IMG/VR virus record: IMGVR_UViG_3300042344_000895
Coordinates: 1-20,717 of that record
Origin: a virus
Reading direction: 5' to 3' (one strand)
DNA length: 20,717 nucleotides
The first letter of the stretch is position 1. Each line of letters starts with the position of its first letter. A model generated the notes under the pieces. The model saw only the letters and a program-made list of their open reading frames with translations. It was not told the DNA's origin and made no database searches. Below, one piece after another: positions 5,859 to 13,678 of the stretch. The position numbers and the translations under genes are program-made.

Positions 5859-7937
5859 ATGGCCGCGATTGGCGAATTCATCCGAGGCGTTCAGTTTGTT
5901 GAGATCCCGACCGGATTGGTTCCGGTTCAGATTACTCGCACCAGCACGATTGGCTATATCGGCACGGCTCCGATCCATAAGTTGGCCACAGCCGACCGCA
6001 AAATCAATGAGCCGGTACTGATTTCCAACGACCGTGACGCTGCCCAGTATTTAGGCCCGCGCCTCCCCGGGTACTCGCTGCCCTATGACGCAAAGGCACG
6101 GGATGACCACGGCGGCGGTCTGATTATCGCGATCAACGTGTTTGACCCGTCCGTTCACCTCAACATCGCAGCGGAAACCGTCACCTTCGATGGCGATGTG
6201 TTGACCCTGGAAGGAACCAAGCCGGGTGAGGCCAACATTGACCTAATCGCCATCGAAGGGACTGCCAATTATCTTGGCTCGTTTCGCTTCAAGGGCGCGA
6301 TTCGCACCACCGAGTCCCTGACCTTTGTGGGCACACCGGGTACGGTGACGCTACCAACCGGGGCAACGTTGGTGGCTTTGCGCTCACCCGCTGGAGCAAC
6401 CTACGCACTCACCACGGACTACACGATCACAGGCCAAACCATCACGCGCGTGGCGACCGGCACGATCCCAGCACTGGGCACGGTGATCGCGGTCTATGAC
6501 GCCGGGGTTGATTCGATCACGATGCCTCGACAAGTGACGCGCACGATTGGAGCGTCCGGCAACCTCTATGACACTGGAGAACCATCAGCAGACATCCTCA
6601 AGGTGGAATCGTTGTCGGGTACGTCCTATGCACTGACCACGGATTACACGGTTGCATCGGGTGTGATCACTCGGGTTGGCGGTGGCTCGATCCCGTCCGG
6701 CGCTCGACTGCGAATCACCTACACCAAGGTAGTGATCGGGACGGTCACGAGCCTTGACGGTTTTACCGCTTACACCTTGGGCGATGACTACACCTATGCC
6801 GATGGCACGATCACGCGCGTGGCGAGCGGGCTGATTCCACCCAACGCAGCCATCCGAGTGGCCTATACCGAGCCAAACGTGGTGTTCGAGGAAAATCGGG
6901 ATTATGTGATCGACCCCATCGCGGGCATCATCACTCGGGTCACCAGCGGATTGCAGCAACGGATCGCGGCTGATGCTGAAGTGTCGGTTTCCTACGAGTA
7001 CCCCTCGGAAGTGACCAGCGCCGACATCATCGGGACAACCCTAGAGGATGGCAGCCGCACCGGGATCCAAGCTTGGCTGGGTTCAATGCAACGGCTTGGG
7101 TTCCAACCGATGTTGATTGCGGCCCCTGGCTGGTCAGACCGGATCGAGGTAGCCCAAGCGCTAGAAGTCTACGCAGAACGAACGCGGGCGGTTGCAGCAA
7201 TTGACGCTCCCTTGGGGCTAACGGTGCAAGAGGTTCTGGAGTCACGCGGATCGGCTGGCCCTGCTGAGAATTTCTTTACGTCATCACGGCGGATCATGCC
7301 GTGCTATCCCTACGGCGAAACTTTTGACACCACGCTCAACAAGGCGGTGCTGGAACCCTATTCGCGCCGTTGGGTGGCCATGGCCTCAGCAACCGACCTC
7401 AACTATGGCTATTGGTTCAGCCCCTCAAACAAAGAACTCAATGGCATTCAGGGCATGGAGCGGCTGCTCACTTCGGTGCATAACGACCCGAACAGCGAAG
7501 TGAACCTGTTGACGGGGGCCGGCGTGGCCACCATCTATCGGGACTACGCGACCGGATTTGTGTCTTGGGGGGCTTATTCCGCAGCCTACCCGTCCAGTTC
7601 TGATGTGCAAAACCTAATCTCGGTACAGCGCACTCTGGACGTGATGCAATTTGCCTTGGAGCGGGCTTGCCTCATCTACATCGACCAGCCCCTCAACACG
7701 GTGATCGCCAACGTGCCGGCCACGGTCAATGCGTTCCTGGATTTTCAGGTGACGCTCGGGGCCATCGTCTGGGGTAAATGCTCCTACGACCGGCGCAAGA
7801 ACCCACCCACTGAGTTAGCCAAGGGAATCGTTCGGTTTGACTACGAAGTAACTCCGATGCCGGGGGCGCAACGGATCATCTTCGAGCAACGGATCGACAT
7901 CACGCGACTCTCTTCGTTGGGCACGGTGGCCGCCTAA
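5859..7937 (+). CDS. Contractile tail sheath protein with inserted beta-module repeats
   Basis: A 692-residue protein. The N-terminal part (FIRGVQFVEIPTGLVPVQIT; STIGYIGTAP) and the C-terminal part (about residues 400-690: TGIQAWLGSM, FQPMLIAAPGW, PLNTVIANVPATVNAFLDFQ, KGIVRFDYEVTPMPGAQRI) are those of the P2 FI-like sheath family. This sheath slides along the tube and contracts during injection. The family's usual length is nearer 390-480 residues. The excess is an insertion at about residues 165-385, made of four repeats of one beta module with the signature D-Y-T-x(5-7)-I-T-R-V-x-x-G-x-I-P...I-x-V-x-Y. The insertion probably decorates the outer tail surface. The stop overlaps the next start as TAATG. 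Confidence 0.9.
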   Translation: MAAIGEFIRGVQFVEIPTGLVPVQITRTSTIGYIGTAPIHKLATADRKINEPVLISNDRDAAQYLGPRLPGYSLPYDAKARDDHGGGLIIAINVFDPSVHLNIAAETVTFDGDVLTLEGTKPGEANIDLIAIEGTANYLGSFRFKGAIRTTESLTFVGTPGTVTLPTGATLVALRSPAGATYALTTDYTITGQTITRVATGTIPALGTVIAVYDAGVDSITMPRQVTRTIGASGNLYDTGEPSADILKVESLSGTSYALTTDYTVASGVITRVGGGSIPSGARLRITYTKVVIGTVTSLDGFTAYTLGDDYTYADGTITRVASGLIPPNAAIRVAYTEPNVVFEENRDYVIDPIAGIITRVTSGLQQRIAADAEVSVSYEYPSEVTSADIIGTTLEDGSRTGIQAWLGSMQRLGFQPMLIAAPGWSDRIEVAQALEVYAERTRAVAAIDAPLGLTVQEVLESRGSAGPAENFFTSSRRIMPCYPYGETFDTTLNKAVLEPYSRRWVAMASATDLNYGYWFSPSNKELNGIQGMERLLTSVHNDPNSEVNLLTGAGVATIYRDYATGFVSWGAYSAAYPSSSDVQNLISVQRTLDVMQFALERACLIYIDQPLNTVIANVPATVNAFLDFQVTLGAIVWGKCSYDRRKNPPTELAKGIVRFDYEVTPMPGAQRIIFEQRIDITRLSSLGTVAA
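6354..7007 (+). repeat. Four tandem protein-coding modules inside the sheath gene
   Basis: Four units of about 43-50 residues. Unit 1 is residues 166-213 (TTDYTITGQTITRVATGTIP). Unit 2 is 245-292 (TTDYTVASGVITRVGGGSIP). Unit 3 is 293-340 (GDDYTYADGTITRVASGLIP). Unit 4 is 341-383 (NRDYVIDPIAGIITRVTSGL), the most diverged. A short spacer separates units 1 and 2; units 2-4 are back to back. DNA similarity is visible too: the stretches around 6406-6424 and 6625-6643 differ only at scattered, mostly third-codon positions. This suggests fairly recent duplication between units 1 and 2. Confidence 0.8.
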
Positions 7938-8305
7938 TGAGTACCGTCAAGGGGATTTTGACCGATCCCCTACTCCTACTTTCGTTCGCTCTCTGGGTTG
8001 GGGTCACAGCGGTTAACCCAGAGCCAACCGCCCGGGAATTGTACAGCTACACCGGGCTTTACCTAACAGGAATCCTCGCGAGAACCCTGAAAGAATTTTA
8101 TCGGATTGGGTGGATCTGGCGTGGATGGAAGTATTTGTTGATCGGGGTGTTAGGCGCGATTTCTTTGCAGTCTTTTTTGGAAGGGCAAGGGCTAAGATTT
8201 GCAAGTTTCGCGTGGATCTCTGGGAGCGTTTTTAATAACGTTTTGTCCAATTCCACCGCTTCGATACGATTGCGGCGTTTCCACAATGTCAGTCGATCCA
8301 GTTAA
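7937..8305 (+). CDS. Small multi-spanning membrane protein between sheath and tube genes
   Basis: A 122-residue protein that starts inside the sheath stop (TAATG). Hydrophobic segments lie at about residues 11-27 (PLLLLSFALWVGVTAV), 38-50 and 65-80 (YLLIGVLGAISLQSFL), followed by a basic C-terminus (SIRLRRFHNVSRSS). This fits an inner-membrane protein with two or three spans. I do not recognise the family. Sheath and tube genes are normally adjacent in P2-like phages, so a membrane protein here is out of place. A holin-like or lysis-related role together with the next gene is possible but speculative. It overlaps the next gene by 20 bases. Confidence 0.6.
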   Translation: MSTVKGILTDPLLLLSFALWVGVTAVNPEPTARELYSYTGLYLTGILARTLKEFYRIGWIWRGWKYLLIGVLGAISLQSFLEGQGLRFASFAWISGSVFNNVLSNSTASIRLRRFHNVSRSS

Positions 8306-8822
8306 TACCACAAGCCTTGCTCAACTTGTCAAGGATAACGCCATCGAAATCACTGCAATCCTTGCTGGGCTTGGAGCAATCCTGGGCAAGATTGCAGAGT
8401 TCAACGAAAAGCAACGTCAACAAAAACGCGAGCTATGGGAGGTTCAGGAGTCCCGACTAAGCGAGCGGGAACGGTACATTGTCGAGACGGCTCGATCAAC
8501 CGACCGAGAAACGATTGCTCAACTACGAACCGACCTTGATCGAGAGCAAGAGCGAGTCGAGTCAATCCAAACTAAATACGCTGAATTGATTGACTTTGCT
8601 CGCGTCGCTTACGACCGCAAAGAATACTATAAACAGCGTTACAAGATTGCATTAGCTCGGTTGGCTCAATCCCTCAATCAGCTTGAGCGATCTTTCCCCG
8701 GCCGGTACTCTCGACAGATCGCGGAGATCGAGCAAGAGCTTAGGGGTGGCGATGTCTCTCAATTCGGCCCAATGCAGCGGTTCGATCCAGGACGGCCACC
8801 CACGGAAGGAGGGGAGAGTTAA
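8286..8822 (+). CDS. Coiled-coil protein with N-terminal hydrophobic helix
   Basis: A 178-residue protein from the ATG at 8286; an in-frame ATG at 8199 gives an N-terminal extension that overlaps the previous gene more deeply and is less likely. Residues 20-38 (IEITAILAGLGAILGKIAEF) form a single hydrophobic or amphipathic helix. Residues 39-165 are a highly charged predicted coiled coil (EKQRQQKRELWEVQESRLSE; IAQLRTDLDREQERVESIQT). The C-terminus is Gly/Pro-rich. The layout resembles an i-spanin (Rz-like: N-terminal anchor plus long periplasmic coil) or a membrane-tethered scaffold. The pairing with the membrane protein upstream favours a two-gene unit. No family was recognised, and the hydrophobic segment is weak for a true membrane anchor. 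Confidence 0.65.
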   Translation: MSVDPVNTTSLAQLVKDNAIEITAILAGLGAILGKIAEFNEKQRQQKRELWEVQESRLSERERYIVETARSTDRETIAQLRTDLDREQERVESIQTKYAELIDFARVAYDRKEYYKQRYKIALARLAQSLNQLERSFPGRYSRQIAEIEQELRGGDVSQFGPMQRFDPGRPPTEGGES

Positions 8823-8873
8823 CCCCTCAAATCCTTGCGACCCAACAACAATAGACCCAATGGAGGGCTAGCC

Positions 8874-9419
8874 ATGTCTGTAGATATTGGAAAAATTGTC
8901 CGTGCCTCGGTTCGATTGAACGGTGTTTTACTCGACGGGGTGATCGATGAAGTGGAGCTGCCCACCATCGAAACCGAGACCGAAGAGGATGCCTCACTGG
9001 CCCTAATCGGAAAGCCAGAGTATCGCTTGAAGATGGAACCGCTGGAATGCACCATGACTTGCACCAGCTATCACCCTGAACTTGACGCGGCCTCGATTGA
9101 CCACATCAATCAGCACGAACTGATTGTTCGGAAAAACGTAGAGATCTATCGCGGCGGCGTGTTGGCTGACGAAAAGCCGCTGGTTGTGGTTTTGCGCGGT
9201 CGATTCAAAGAAACCCCCGGTGGCGACCTGTCGGGCGGTGAGTTGGCCGAATGGGAGTACGTGATGTCCCCCACTTACTACTCCAAGACTTACGACGGGC
9301 AAGAGATCTTGGCGCTCGACGTGGCCGCTAACATCTACCGGGTCAAGAGCGTAGACCTACTCGAACAGATGAGGGCCAACCTGGGGATTCAGGGCGCGGT
9401 ATTGGGTAACGTTGCTTAG
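8874..9419 (+). CDS. Contractile tail tube protein (P2 FII-like)
   Basis: A 181-residue protein starting at the ATG at 8874, with GGAGGG just upstream at 8861-8866; an in-frame ATG at 8835 gives a poor, low-complexity extension. The size, position near the sheath and just before the gpE-like gene, and the motifs are those of the P2 FII tube family: LPTIETETEEDASLALIGKP near the N-terminus, then YRLKMEPLECTMTCTSYHPE, then VVLRGRFKETPGGDLSGGEL and a C-terminal YYSKTYDGQEILALDVAANI leading to the final R-x-x-V. It forms stacked hexameric rings inside the sheath, through which DNA passes. Confidence 0.88.
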   Translation: MSVDIGKIVRASVRLNGVLLDGVIDEVELPTIETETEEDASLALIGKPEYRLKMEPLECTMTCTSYHPELDAASIDHINQHELIVRKNVEIYRGGVLADEKPLVVVLRGRFKETPGGDLSGGELAEWEYVMSPTYYSKTYDGQEILALDVAANIYRVKSVDLLEQMRANLGIQGAVLGNVA

Positions 9420-9437
9420 TTTTTAAGGAGTTGAGAC

Positions 9438-9740
9438 GTGGCTAAAGAGTTGGAGACCACCCAAGCAATCGAACCTCAAGTGCTTAACCAGGGCGATCAA
9501 GTGATTACCCTTCCCTCTGGACGGGTGGCCGTGATCCGCGAGGGCACGATGGCGGATCTGGAAGCAGCACAGGTGGAATCGGGTGGCAAACAGCAAAAGG
9601 TGCTGGCGTTTCTGATTACGCGGCTAGTGACAATTGATGGGCAGCCGCTCACCTACGAGCAATACCGGACGCTATCCCTGAAGGACGGAACCATGATCGT
9701 CAATACGGTTTCCAAGCAATTTCCGGAGGGGGAATCCTAA
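9438..9740 (+). CDS. Tail assembly chaperone gpE-like
   Basis: A 100-residue protein with a GTG start and a good AAGGAG at 9425-9430. It lies between the tube and tape measure genes, where contractile phages encode the tail assembly chaperone. Features typical of the family are the GDQVITLPSGRVAVIREGTM strand pair, then a helix and LAFLITRLVTIDGQPLTYEQ, with a DGTMIVN stretch near the end. The gene ends with a Gly/Glu-rich tail next to a G5 run. The chaperone coats the tape measure and recruits tube subunits. It probably also serves as the first half of a frameshifted gpE-gpE' product (see 9725-9733 and 9731-9913). Confidence 0.8.
   Translation: MAKELETTQAIEPQVLNQGDQVITLPSGRVAVIREGTMADLEAAQVESGGKQQKVLAFLITRLVTIDGQPLTYEQYRTLSLKDGTMIVNTVSKQFPEGES
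9725..9733 (+). other. Candidate -1 ribosomal frameshift site in the gpE-like gene
   Basis: Near the end of the gpE-like gene, the sequence GGAGGGGGA contains five consecutive G residues at 9728-9732. Shifting the GGG codon (9729-9731) back one base gives another GGG (9728-9730), so P-site pairing is kept. Translation then continues in the -1 frame for 60 codons, ending inside the tape measure start. This heptamer is not a canonical X-XXY-YYZ slippery site in this frame, so the exact slip position is uncertain. A conserved gpE/gpE' frameshift is well established for P2 and related phages; that it occurs here is inferred. Confidence 0.6.
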
Positions 9741-9913
9741 CCGGGTCGCACGTCTTAGCCCTGGTCAAGGTTGGGGGATTTTCCCTCACCGAAGTCAGGG
9801 GGATGACGTTCAAGGCGGCTCGGTATTGGTGGAGAGAAGTGACGCTCTACGCGGATCGAGAGCGGCGGGAAATCGAGAAAGCCCGCAATAAGGGTAAGGG
9901 CAATCGTGGCTAG
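9731..9913 (+). CDS. gpE' extension, read by probable -1 frameshift from gpE
   Basis: The -1 frame is open from inside the gpE-like gene to the TAG at 9911-9913. It encodes 60 residues with clear protein character: HVLALVKVGGFSLTEVRGMT, then FKAARYWWREVTLYADRERR, ending in a basic tail. There is no good independent start or ribosome binding site. The stop overlaps the tape measure GTG start (GTGGCTAG), just as gpE' abuts the tape measure gene in P2-like phages. The complete fusion would be about 158 residues. The other alternative frame (a -2 shift) is also open, to about 9893, but its translation looks random and it does not reach the tape measure start. Frame choice is therefore fairly secure; the slip site is not. 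Confidence 0.72.
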   Translation, partial: GILTGSHVLALVKVGGFSLTEVRGMTFKAARYWWREVTLYADRERREIEKARNKGKGNRG

Positions 9914-12900
9914 CACAAACCTCACAATCACGATCAATGCTGTCGATCAAGCTTCTGCGAAGATCGACAGCATTTTGTCTAGGCTCGAACGCGCCCAAAA
10001 AGCCACCGAAAGAGCAGCAAGGGGGGCCGGCGGCGCAACAGATGACGCGGCAAAAGGAGCCGGTCGGTTGCAGCGCGGGATGGGCCGAGCCGCCGACGCA
10101 ATGGCGGGATTCGATGCTGCGGCCAACCTGATCGGGCGGCCGGTGATCGGAGCGATTGGTGGGAGCTTGCAAGCATTCCAAGAATTTGAAGATGCAATGG
10201 CCGGGGTTCGGAAGACCACCGGACTGAGCGCCCAAGAGACCCAAGTATTGGGCAACGAGATCAAGGCGATGTCGCGCACCATCCCCATCAGTCAGAAGGG
10301 GTTGGCGGACATCGCTGAATCGGCCGGGTCGTTGGGCATCGCGCGGGATGACATCGGCAAGTTCGTGGACACGACCGCCAAGATGTCCACGGCCTTTGAC
10401 ATCGCGCCAAAGGAGACAGCCACCCGACTAGGGAAGCTCTCGAACACGTTTGGATTCATGAACCAAACGACGGGCAAGCTTGACTTCGGGCGCGTCCAAA
10501 AGTTTGGCGACATGATCAACTATTTGGGCAACACGTCGGCGGCGACCGAGGTGGAAATCCTGAACGCGACTCAGCGGTTTTCAGGTACAGCCAAGGCGAT
10601 GCGGATCACCGAAAACGACGCGGCCGGGCTGACCACCACCATGATTTCGTTAGGCATGGCCCCGGAGTCGGCCGCCACGGGCCTCAACTCGATGTTCGCT
10701 TCATTGAACGGGTTGAACAAGGCGACACCGAAGCAGGCGGCCGCGCTCAAGGATTTGGGGCTGACCACCCAAGACGTGATGAAGGCAATGGAGGTTAGCC
10801 CAGTCGATGCCTTTGAATCCATTTTGTCTAAGGCGGGTGATGCTGGGCTGAAAGGGCAAGCGGCCCTGGTTGGGCTGTTCGGGAAAAACCACGCACCGAA
10901 GGCCGCGCAACTTGCCCAGAACATGGACGTGTTAGCGGCCACGATGAAGCGGGCTAATGACACGACGGCACAAGGCGGCGGGATGCAAGCTGAATTTGCC
11001 GCGCGGATCGACACGATGAAGGCGCGGGTACAACTTGCCCAGAACGCCTTGAACGAGCTATCGATCAACGTCGGTGGCGCGCTTGCCCCAGCAGTCTCTT
11101 CAGTTCTTGCCCCGATCACGTCAGTCGTTCAGGCTCTTGCGAGTTTCGCTAGTGCAAACCCTGGCATCACCGCCATGATTGCGACGTTCGCAGCCTTGAG
11201 CGCTGGGATTTTGGTGGTGGTGGCCGCAGTCGGCGCGATCGGTGCTGCCCTCGCTGGGATTTCGGTTGGGCCGATTCTGGCTGTGGCGGCTGCGATCACA
11301 GCAATCGGAGCGGCGGCGATGGCGTTGAAACCGCAACTATCAGCGCTGTTCACTGGGTTCGGTCAAGGGTTCATGCAGGCATTTGGCCCTGCACTAGATC
11401 GGGTCAAGGCTGCCTTCTCTCGGTTGGGTGAGGCTTTAGCGCCCGCGTTCAACGCAATCAAGGCAGCGATTCAACAGGCGTTTGGGCCCGGTGCGCTCTC
11501 AGGGATCCAGAACTTTGGGCAAATGATCGGAACTGTCTTGGGCGCGGCGGCTGGGTTCGTGGCTGATTTCGTCGCCAACATCGCCAACGGGATTGCAGCG
11601 GTCGTGGAATTTGGCAACGCGATCGCGCAAGCGTTCAGCGGGGATTTTTCGGGACTGGCCACCATCGGATCGGGACTGATGAGTGCTATCGGCAGCGCAT
11701 TGGCGGGATTGCCGGGGTTGGTGATGTCAATGCTTGCACCCATCCCGAGCATGGTGATGTCGGTATTTTCTGGCTTGGGCGGGATGATTTCGGGTGCGCT
11801 CTCGGGATTGCCCGGACTGGTCTCAAGCGCATTCACTGCCATCCCCACGGTGATCACTGGCATCTTTGGCCCATTGCCCGGAATGCTTGCGAGCCTTGTG
11901 ATGTCGTTCGGGTCTGCGTTCTCAGAACTGGGCAGCTCGATCATGTCGGGATTGCAAGGGGCGCTCTCGGGGATTGGCTCGTTTGTCCAGAGCATTCAAT
12001 CAACCGTGATGGGCGTGGTCAATGGCATTAAGGCGGCCTTTGCTGGACTGTCTGGAGCCATGAACATCGGGGGCGGTGGTGGTGGAGGGTTCCTGAGTGG
12101 GATGCTCTCGGGTGCTCAAACCATGATCCAGGGGTTGATCTCTAGCCTGTCGTCAATCGGCCCGATGCTGCAATCAGCCTTGACCGCTCCCCTCATGGCA
12201 ATCGGCCCGGCAATGGCTTCAATCACGACAGGATTGTCGAGTGTCGCCACCAACATCGGCACGATTTTCAGCGGCATCGCCACAACCATCACGCCTGCAA
12301 TCGCCCAAATCGGCATGGTCTTAACGACGGCGTTCACAACGGCATTCGCACAGGTTGGGGCCCAAGTAGCCGCATTCACCGCGCAACTCGGGGCCGCGTT
12401 CATGGGCATCACCACCCAAGCAACCATGCTCGGTTCAACCCTGACGATGGCGTTCAGCACTGCCTTCATGGGTGTCCAGATGCAAGTGATGATGCTGGCC
12501 GCGAGCATGACCATGGCCTTTGCAACGATCACGGCTCAAGCGACCGCGTTCGGAGCGGCTCTATCCGCTTCGCTCACGTCATCAATGGCAGCAGCCCAAG
12601 CGTCCATGGCGGCCGCCATCGCAGGGATCCAGGCGCAACTTGCACAGCTACCCGCGATTGCATCGGCAGCCGGAGCGCAAATTGCCGCCGCGTTCCAAGC
12701 CATGGCCGGCTCAATGCAAGCGGCCGGGATGGCGATGATGTCGAATTTGGCCAGCGGGATTACAGCCGGAATTGGACAGGCGGTTGCAGCGGCATCGGCA
12801 GCGGCGGCGGCCGTTCGAGGTGCATTTCCCGGTTCTTACGCCAAATACGGGCCGTTCTCTAAGTCCCAATTTGGCGGGGCCGGCCCTGGCTTGCTCGACG

Positions 12901-13193
12901 TGTTCACCACCGGACTGCAACGGGCCGCGACGGGATATCAGGGCACGATTGGCGCTGCACTAACCCCGATGGGCGGGATGGGCGGGATGAACCCGACCCT
13001 CGCACCGGCTCCGATGCCACCGGCAATGGCCATGTCAGGCGGGGGCGGTGGGCAATCGGTGTTCAACTACGCGCCCGTGATCAATGGGGGCGACACCAGT
13101 GGCGTGGGGGCTGTGCTGGCGCAAGAGCGCGAGAAATTCTTTGGGATGATCCGAGAGTACGAGGCGCGGAATCAGAGGCTAAGTTATGGCTAA
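9906..13193 (+). CDS. Tail tape measure protein
   Basis: A 1095-residue protein and the largest gene in the window, starting at a GTG that overlaps the gpE' stop. Residues about 75-330 form the TP901-type conserved core: FEDAMAGVRKTTGLSAQETQ, LADIAESAGSLGIARDDIGK, GLNSMFASLNGLNKATPKQA, LVGLFGKNHAPKAAQLAQNM. Hydrophobic segments follow at about 415-475 (GILVVVAAVGAIGAALAGIS). Residues 590-950 are low-complexity, with repeated GLPGLV/GALSGLPGLV units and an Ala/Met/Thr-rich stretch of about 30-40-residue imperfect repeats. Tape measures set tail length; at roughly 0.15 nm per helical residue, this would be about 160 nm. The C-terminus has GVGAVLAQERE (residues 1065-1075), echoed downstream at 13274-13348. 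Confidence 0.92.
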   Translation: MASTNLTITINAVDQASAKIDSILSRLERAQKATERAARGAGGATDDAAKGAGRLQRGMGRAADAMAGFDAAANLIGRPVIGAIGGSLQAFQEFEDAMAGVRKTTGLSAQETQVLGNEIKAMSRTIPISQKGLADIAESAGSLGIARDDIGKFVDTTAKMSTAFDIAPKETATRLGKLSNTFGFMNQTTGKLDFGRVQKFGDMINYLGNTSAATEVEILNATQRFSGTAKAMRITENDAAGLTTTMISLGMAPESAATGLNSMFASLNGLNKATPKQAAALKDLGLTTQDVMKAMEVSPVDAFESILSKAGDAGLKGQAALVGLFGKNHAPKAAQLAQNMDVLAATMKRANDTTAQGGGMQAEFAARIDTMKARVQLAQNALNELSINVGGALAPAVSSVLAPITSVVQALASFASANPGITAMIATFAALSAGILVVVAAVGAIGAALAGISVGPILAVAAAITAIGAAAMALKPQLSALFTGFGQGFMQAFGPALDRVKAAFSRLGEALAPAFNAIKAAIQQAFGPGALSGIQNFGQMIGTVLGAAAGFVADFVANIANGIAAVVEFGNAIAQAFSGDFSGLATIGSGLMSAIGSALAGLPGLVMSMLAPIPSMVMSVFSGLGGMISGALSGLPGLVSSAFTAIPTVITGIFGPLPGMLASLVMSFGSAFSELGSSIMSGLQGALSGIGSFVQSIQSTVMGVVNGIKAAFAGLSGAMNIGGGGGGGFLSGMLSGAQTMIQGLISSLSSIGPMLQSALTAPLMAIGPAMASITTGLSSVATNIGTIFSGIATTITPAIAQIGMVLTTAFTTAFAQVGAQVAAFTAQLGAAFMGITTQATMLGSTLTMAFSTAFMGVQMQVMMLAASMTMAFATITAQATAFGAALSASLTSSMAAAQASMAAAIAGIQAQLAQLPAIASAAGAQIAAAFQAMAGSMQAAGMAMMSNLASGITAGIGQAVAAASAAAAAVRGAFPGSYAKYGPFSKSQFGGAGPGLLDVFTTGLQRAATGYQGTIGAALTPMGGMGGMNPTLAPAPMPPAMAMSGGGGGQSVFNYAPVINGGDTSGVGAVLAQEREKFFGMIREYEARNQRLSYG

Positions 13194-13231
13194 AAACAAC
13201 GAACCCCACCGGGTTAGGGTAGGGTTCGTTG
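13191..13231 (-). terminator. Minus-strand intrinsic terminator after the BLIP-like gene
   Basis: A perfect 10-bp stem, CAACGAACCC (13197-13206) with GGGTTCGTTG (13222-13231) and a 15-base loop. On the minus strand it is followed by a T-run (complement of TAAAAA, 13191-13196). It would stop transcription coming leftward from the 13355-13678 gene. The T-run overlaps the tape measure stop codon. On the plus strand no T-run follows, so it should not stop late transcription. Confidence 0.7.
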
Positions 13232-13273
13232 GCTTCAATCCTTGCCCAGCCCGGGGGGCGGGCGCTGCCCAAC

Positions 13274-13348
13274 GGAGTTGGAGCGGTGTTGGCGCAAGAG
13301 AGGGAGTTTCAATCCAGCCCGCCGGAGCGGGAATTTCTGCGATCCTAG
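13274..13348 (+). pseudogene. Relic of a second tape-measure C-terminus
   Basis: In frame here the translation reads GVGAVLAQEREFQSSPPERE and ends at a TAG at 13346-13348. The first eleven residues are identical to residues 1065-1075 of the tape measure protein just upstream. At DNA level the two copies differ at seven of 33 positions, and all differences are synonymous. There is no start codon or intact gene upstream; the frame is closed by a TAG at 13220-13222. It looks like the tail end of a diverged homologous tape measure gene left behind by recombination. A chance match of this length is unlikely, but a distinct short protein cannot be wholly excluded. Confidence 0.6.
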
Positions 13349-13354
13349 CTGTGC

Positions 13355-13678
13355 TCACTCAAACTTGTCAAGCATCAACTTATTGGACACCTTAAATCCT
13401 TCATCACCAGGGGCTTGCTCGTAGCGGATGGTAATCACCCCATCGCCAATCCGATAGCTGCGATTTAAAACTTTGACCGCGCCTTGGGTAGTGGACACAT
13501 CCGAACCGCCCTTAACCCCGATGACCCGCTCTGCATCCTCAAGGCTCAATCCATTGGCGACCGATTGCCAAACCCGAACGTCATCAGGCGGCACAGGGGC
13601 AATCGGCTTAGGCTGCGAGAATCCACCCAAGCCAGCACCAACAACGAAGGCAATCAACGGGGCGATCCAGCGTTTCAT
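13355..13678 (-). CDS. Membrane-anchored BLIP/SmpA-fold-like protein
   Basis: A 107-residue protein from the ATG at 13678; a TTG 12 bases upstream is the only nearby alternative. Residues 3-18 (RWIAPLIAFVVGAGLGGF) form a signal peptide or anchor without a lipobox cysteine. The remainder (VWQSVANGLSLEDAERVIGV; VLNRSYRIGDGVITIRYEQA; NKLMLDKF) fits the BLIP-like fold of SmpA/OmlA and DUF3862: 'I-x-x-G-M/L-S-x-x-x-V-x-x-x-I/L-G', then a strand, then I-x-V/I-x-Y/F, then a gL/K-x-x end. It is probably exported. It stands opposite to the tail genes between tape measure and gpU, divergent from gpU, with its own terminator. A moron altering the host envelope is a reasonable inference. Confidence 0.65.
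   Translation of the reverse strand: MKRWIAPLIAFVVGAGLGGFSQPKPIAPVPPDDVRVWQSVANGLSLEDAERVIGVKGGSDVSTTQGAVKVLNRSYRIGDGVITIRYEQAPGDEGFKVSNKLMLDKFE

Noticed and set aside
9730-9893. -2 frameshift continuation of gpE, as known for Mu
   Set aside because: The frame is open but its translation lacks protein character and stops short of the tape measure start, while the -1 frame reaches it with a typical overlap.
11471-12532. Long minus-strand open frames opposite the tape measure gene
   Set aside because: They are Met/Pro/Ala-rich mirror images of the low-complexity tape measure sequence with no binding site.
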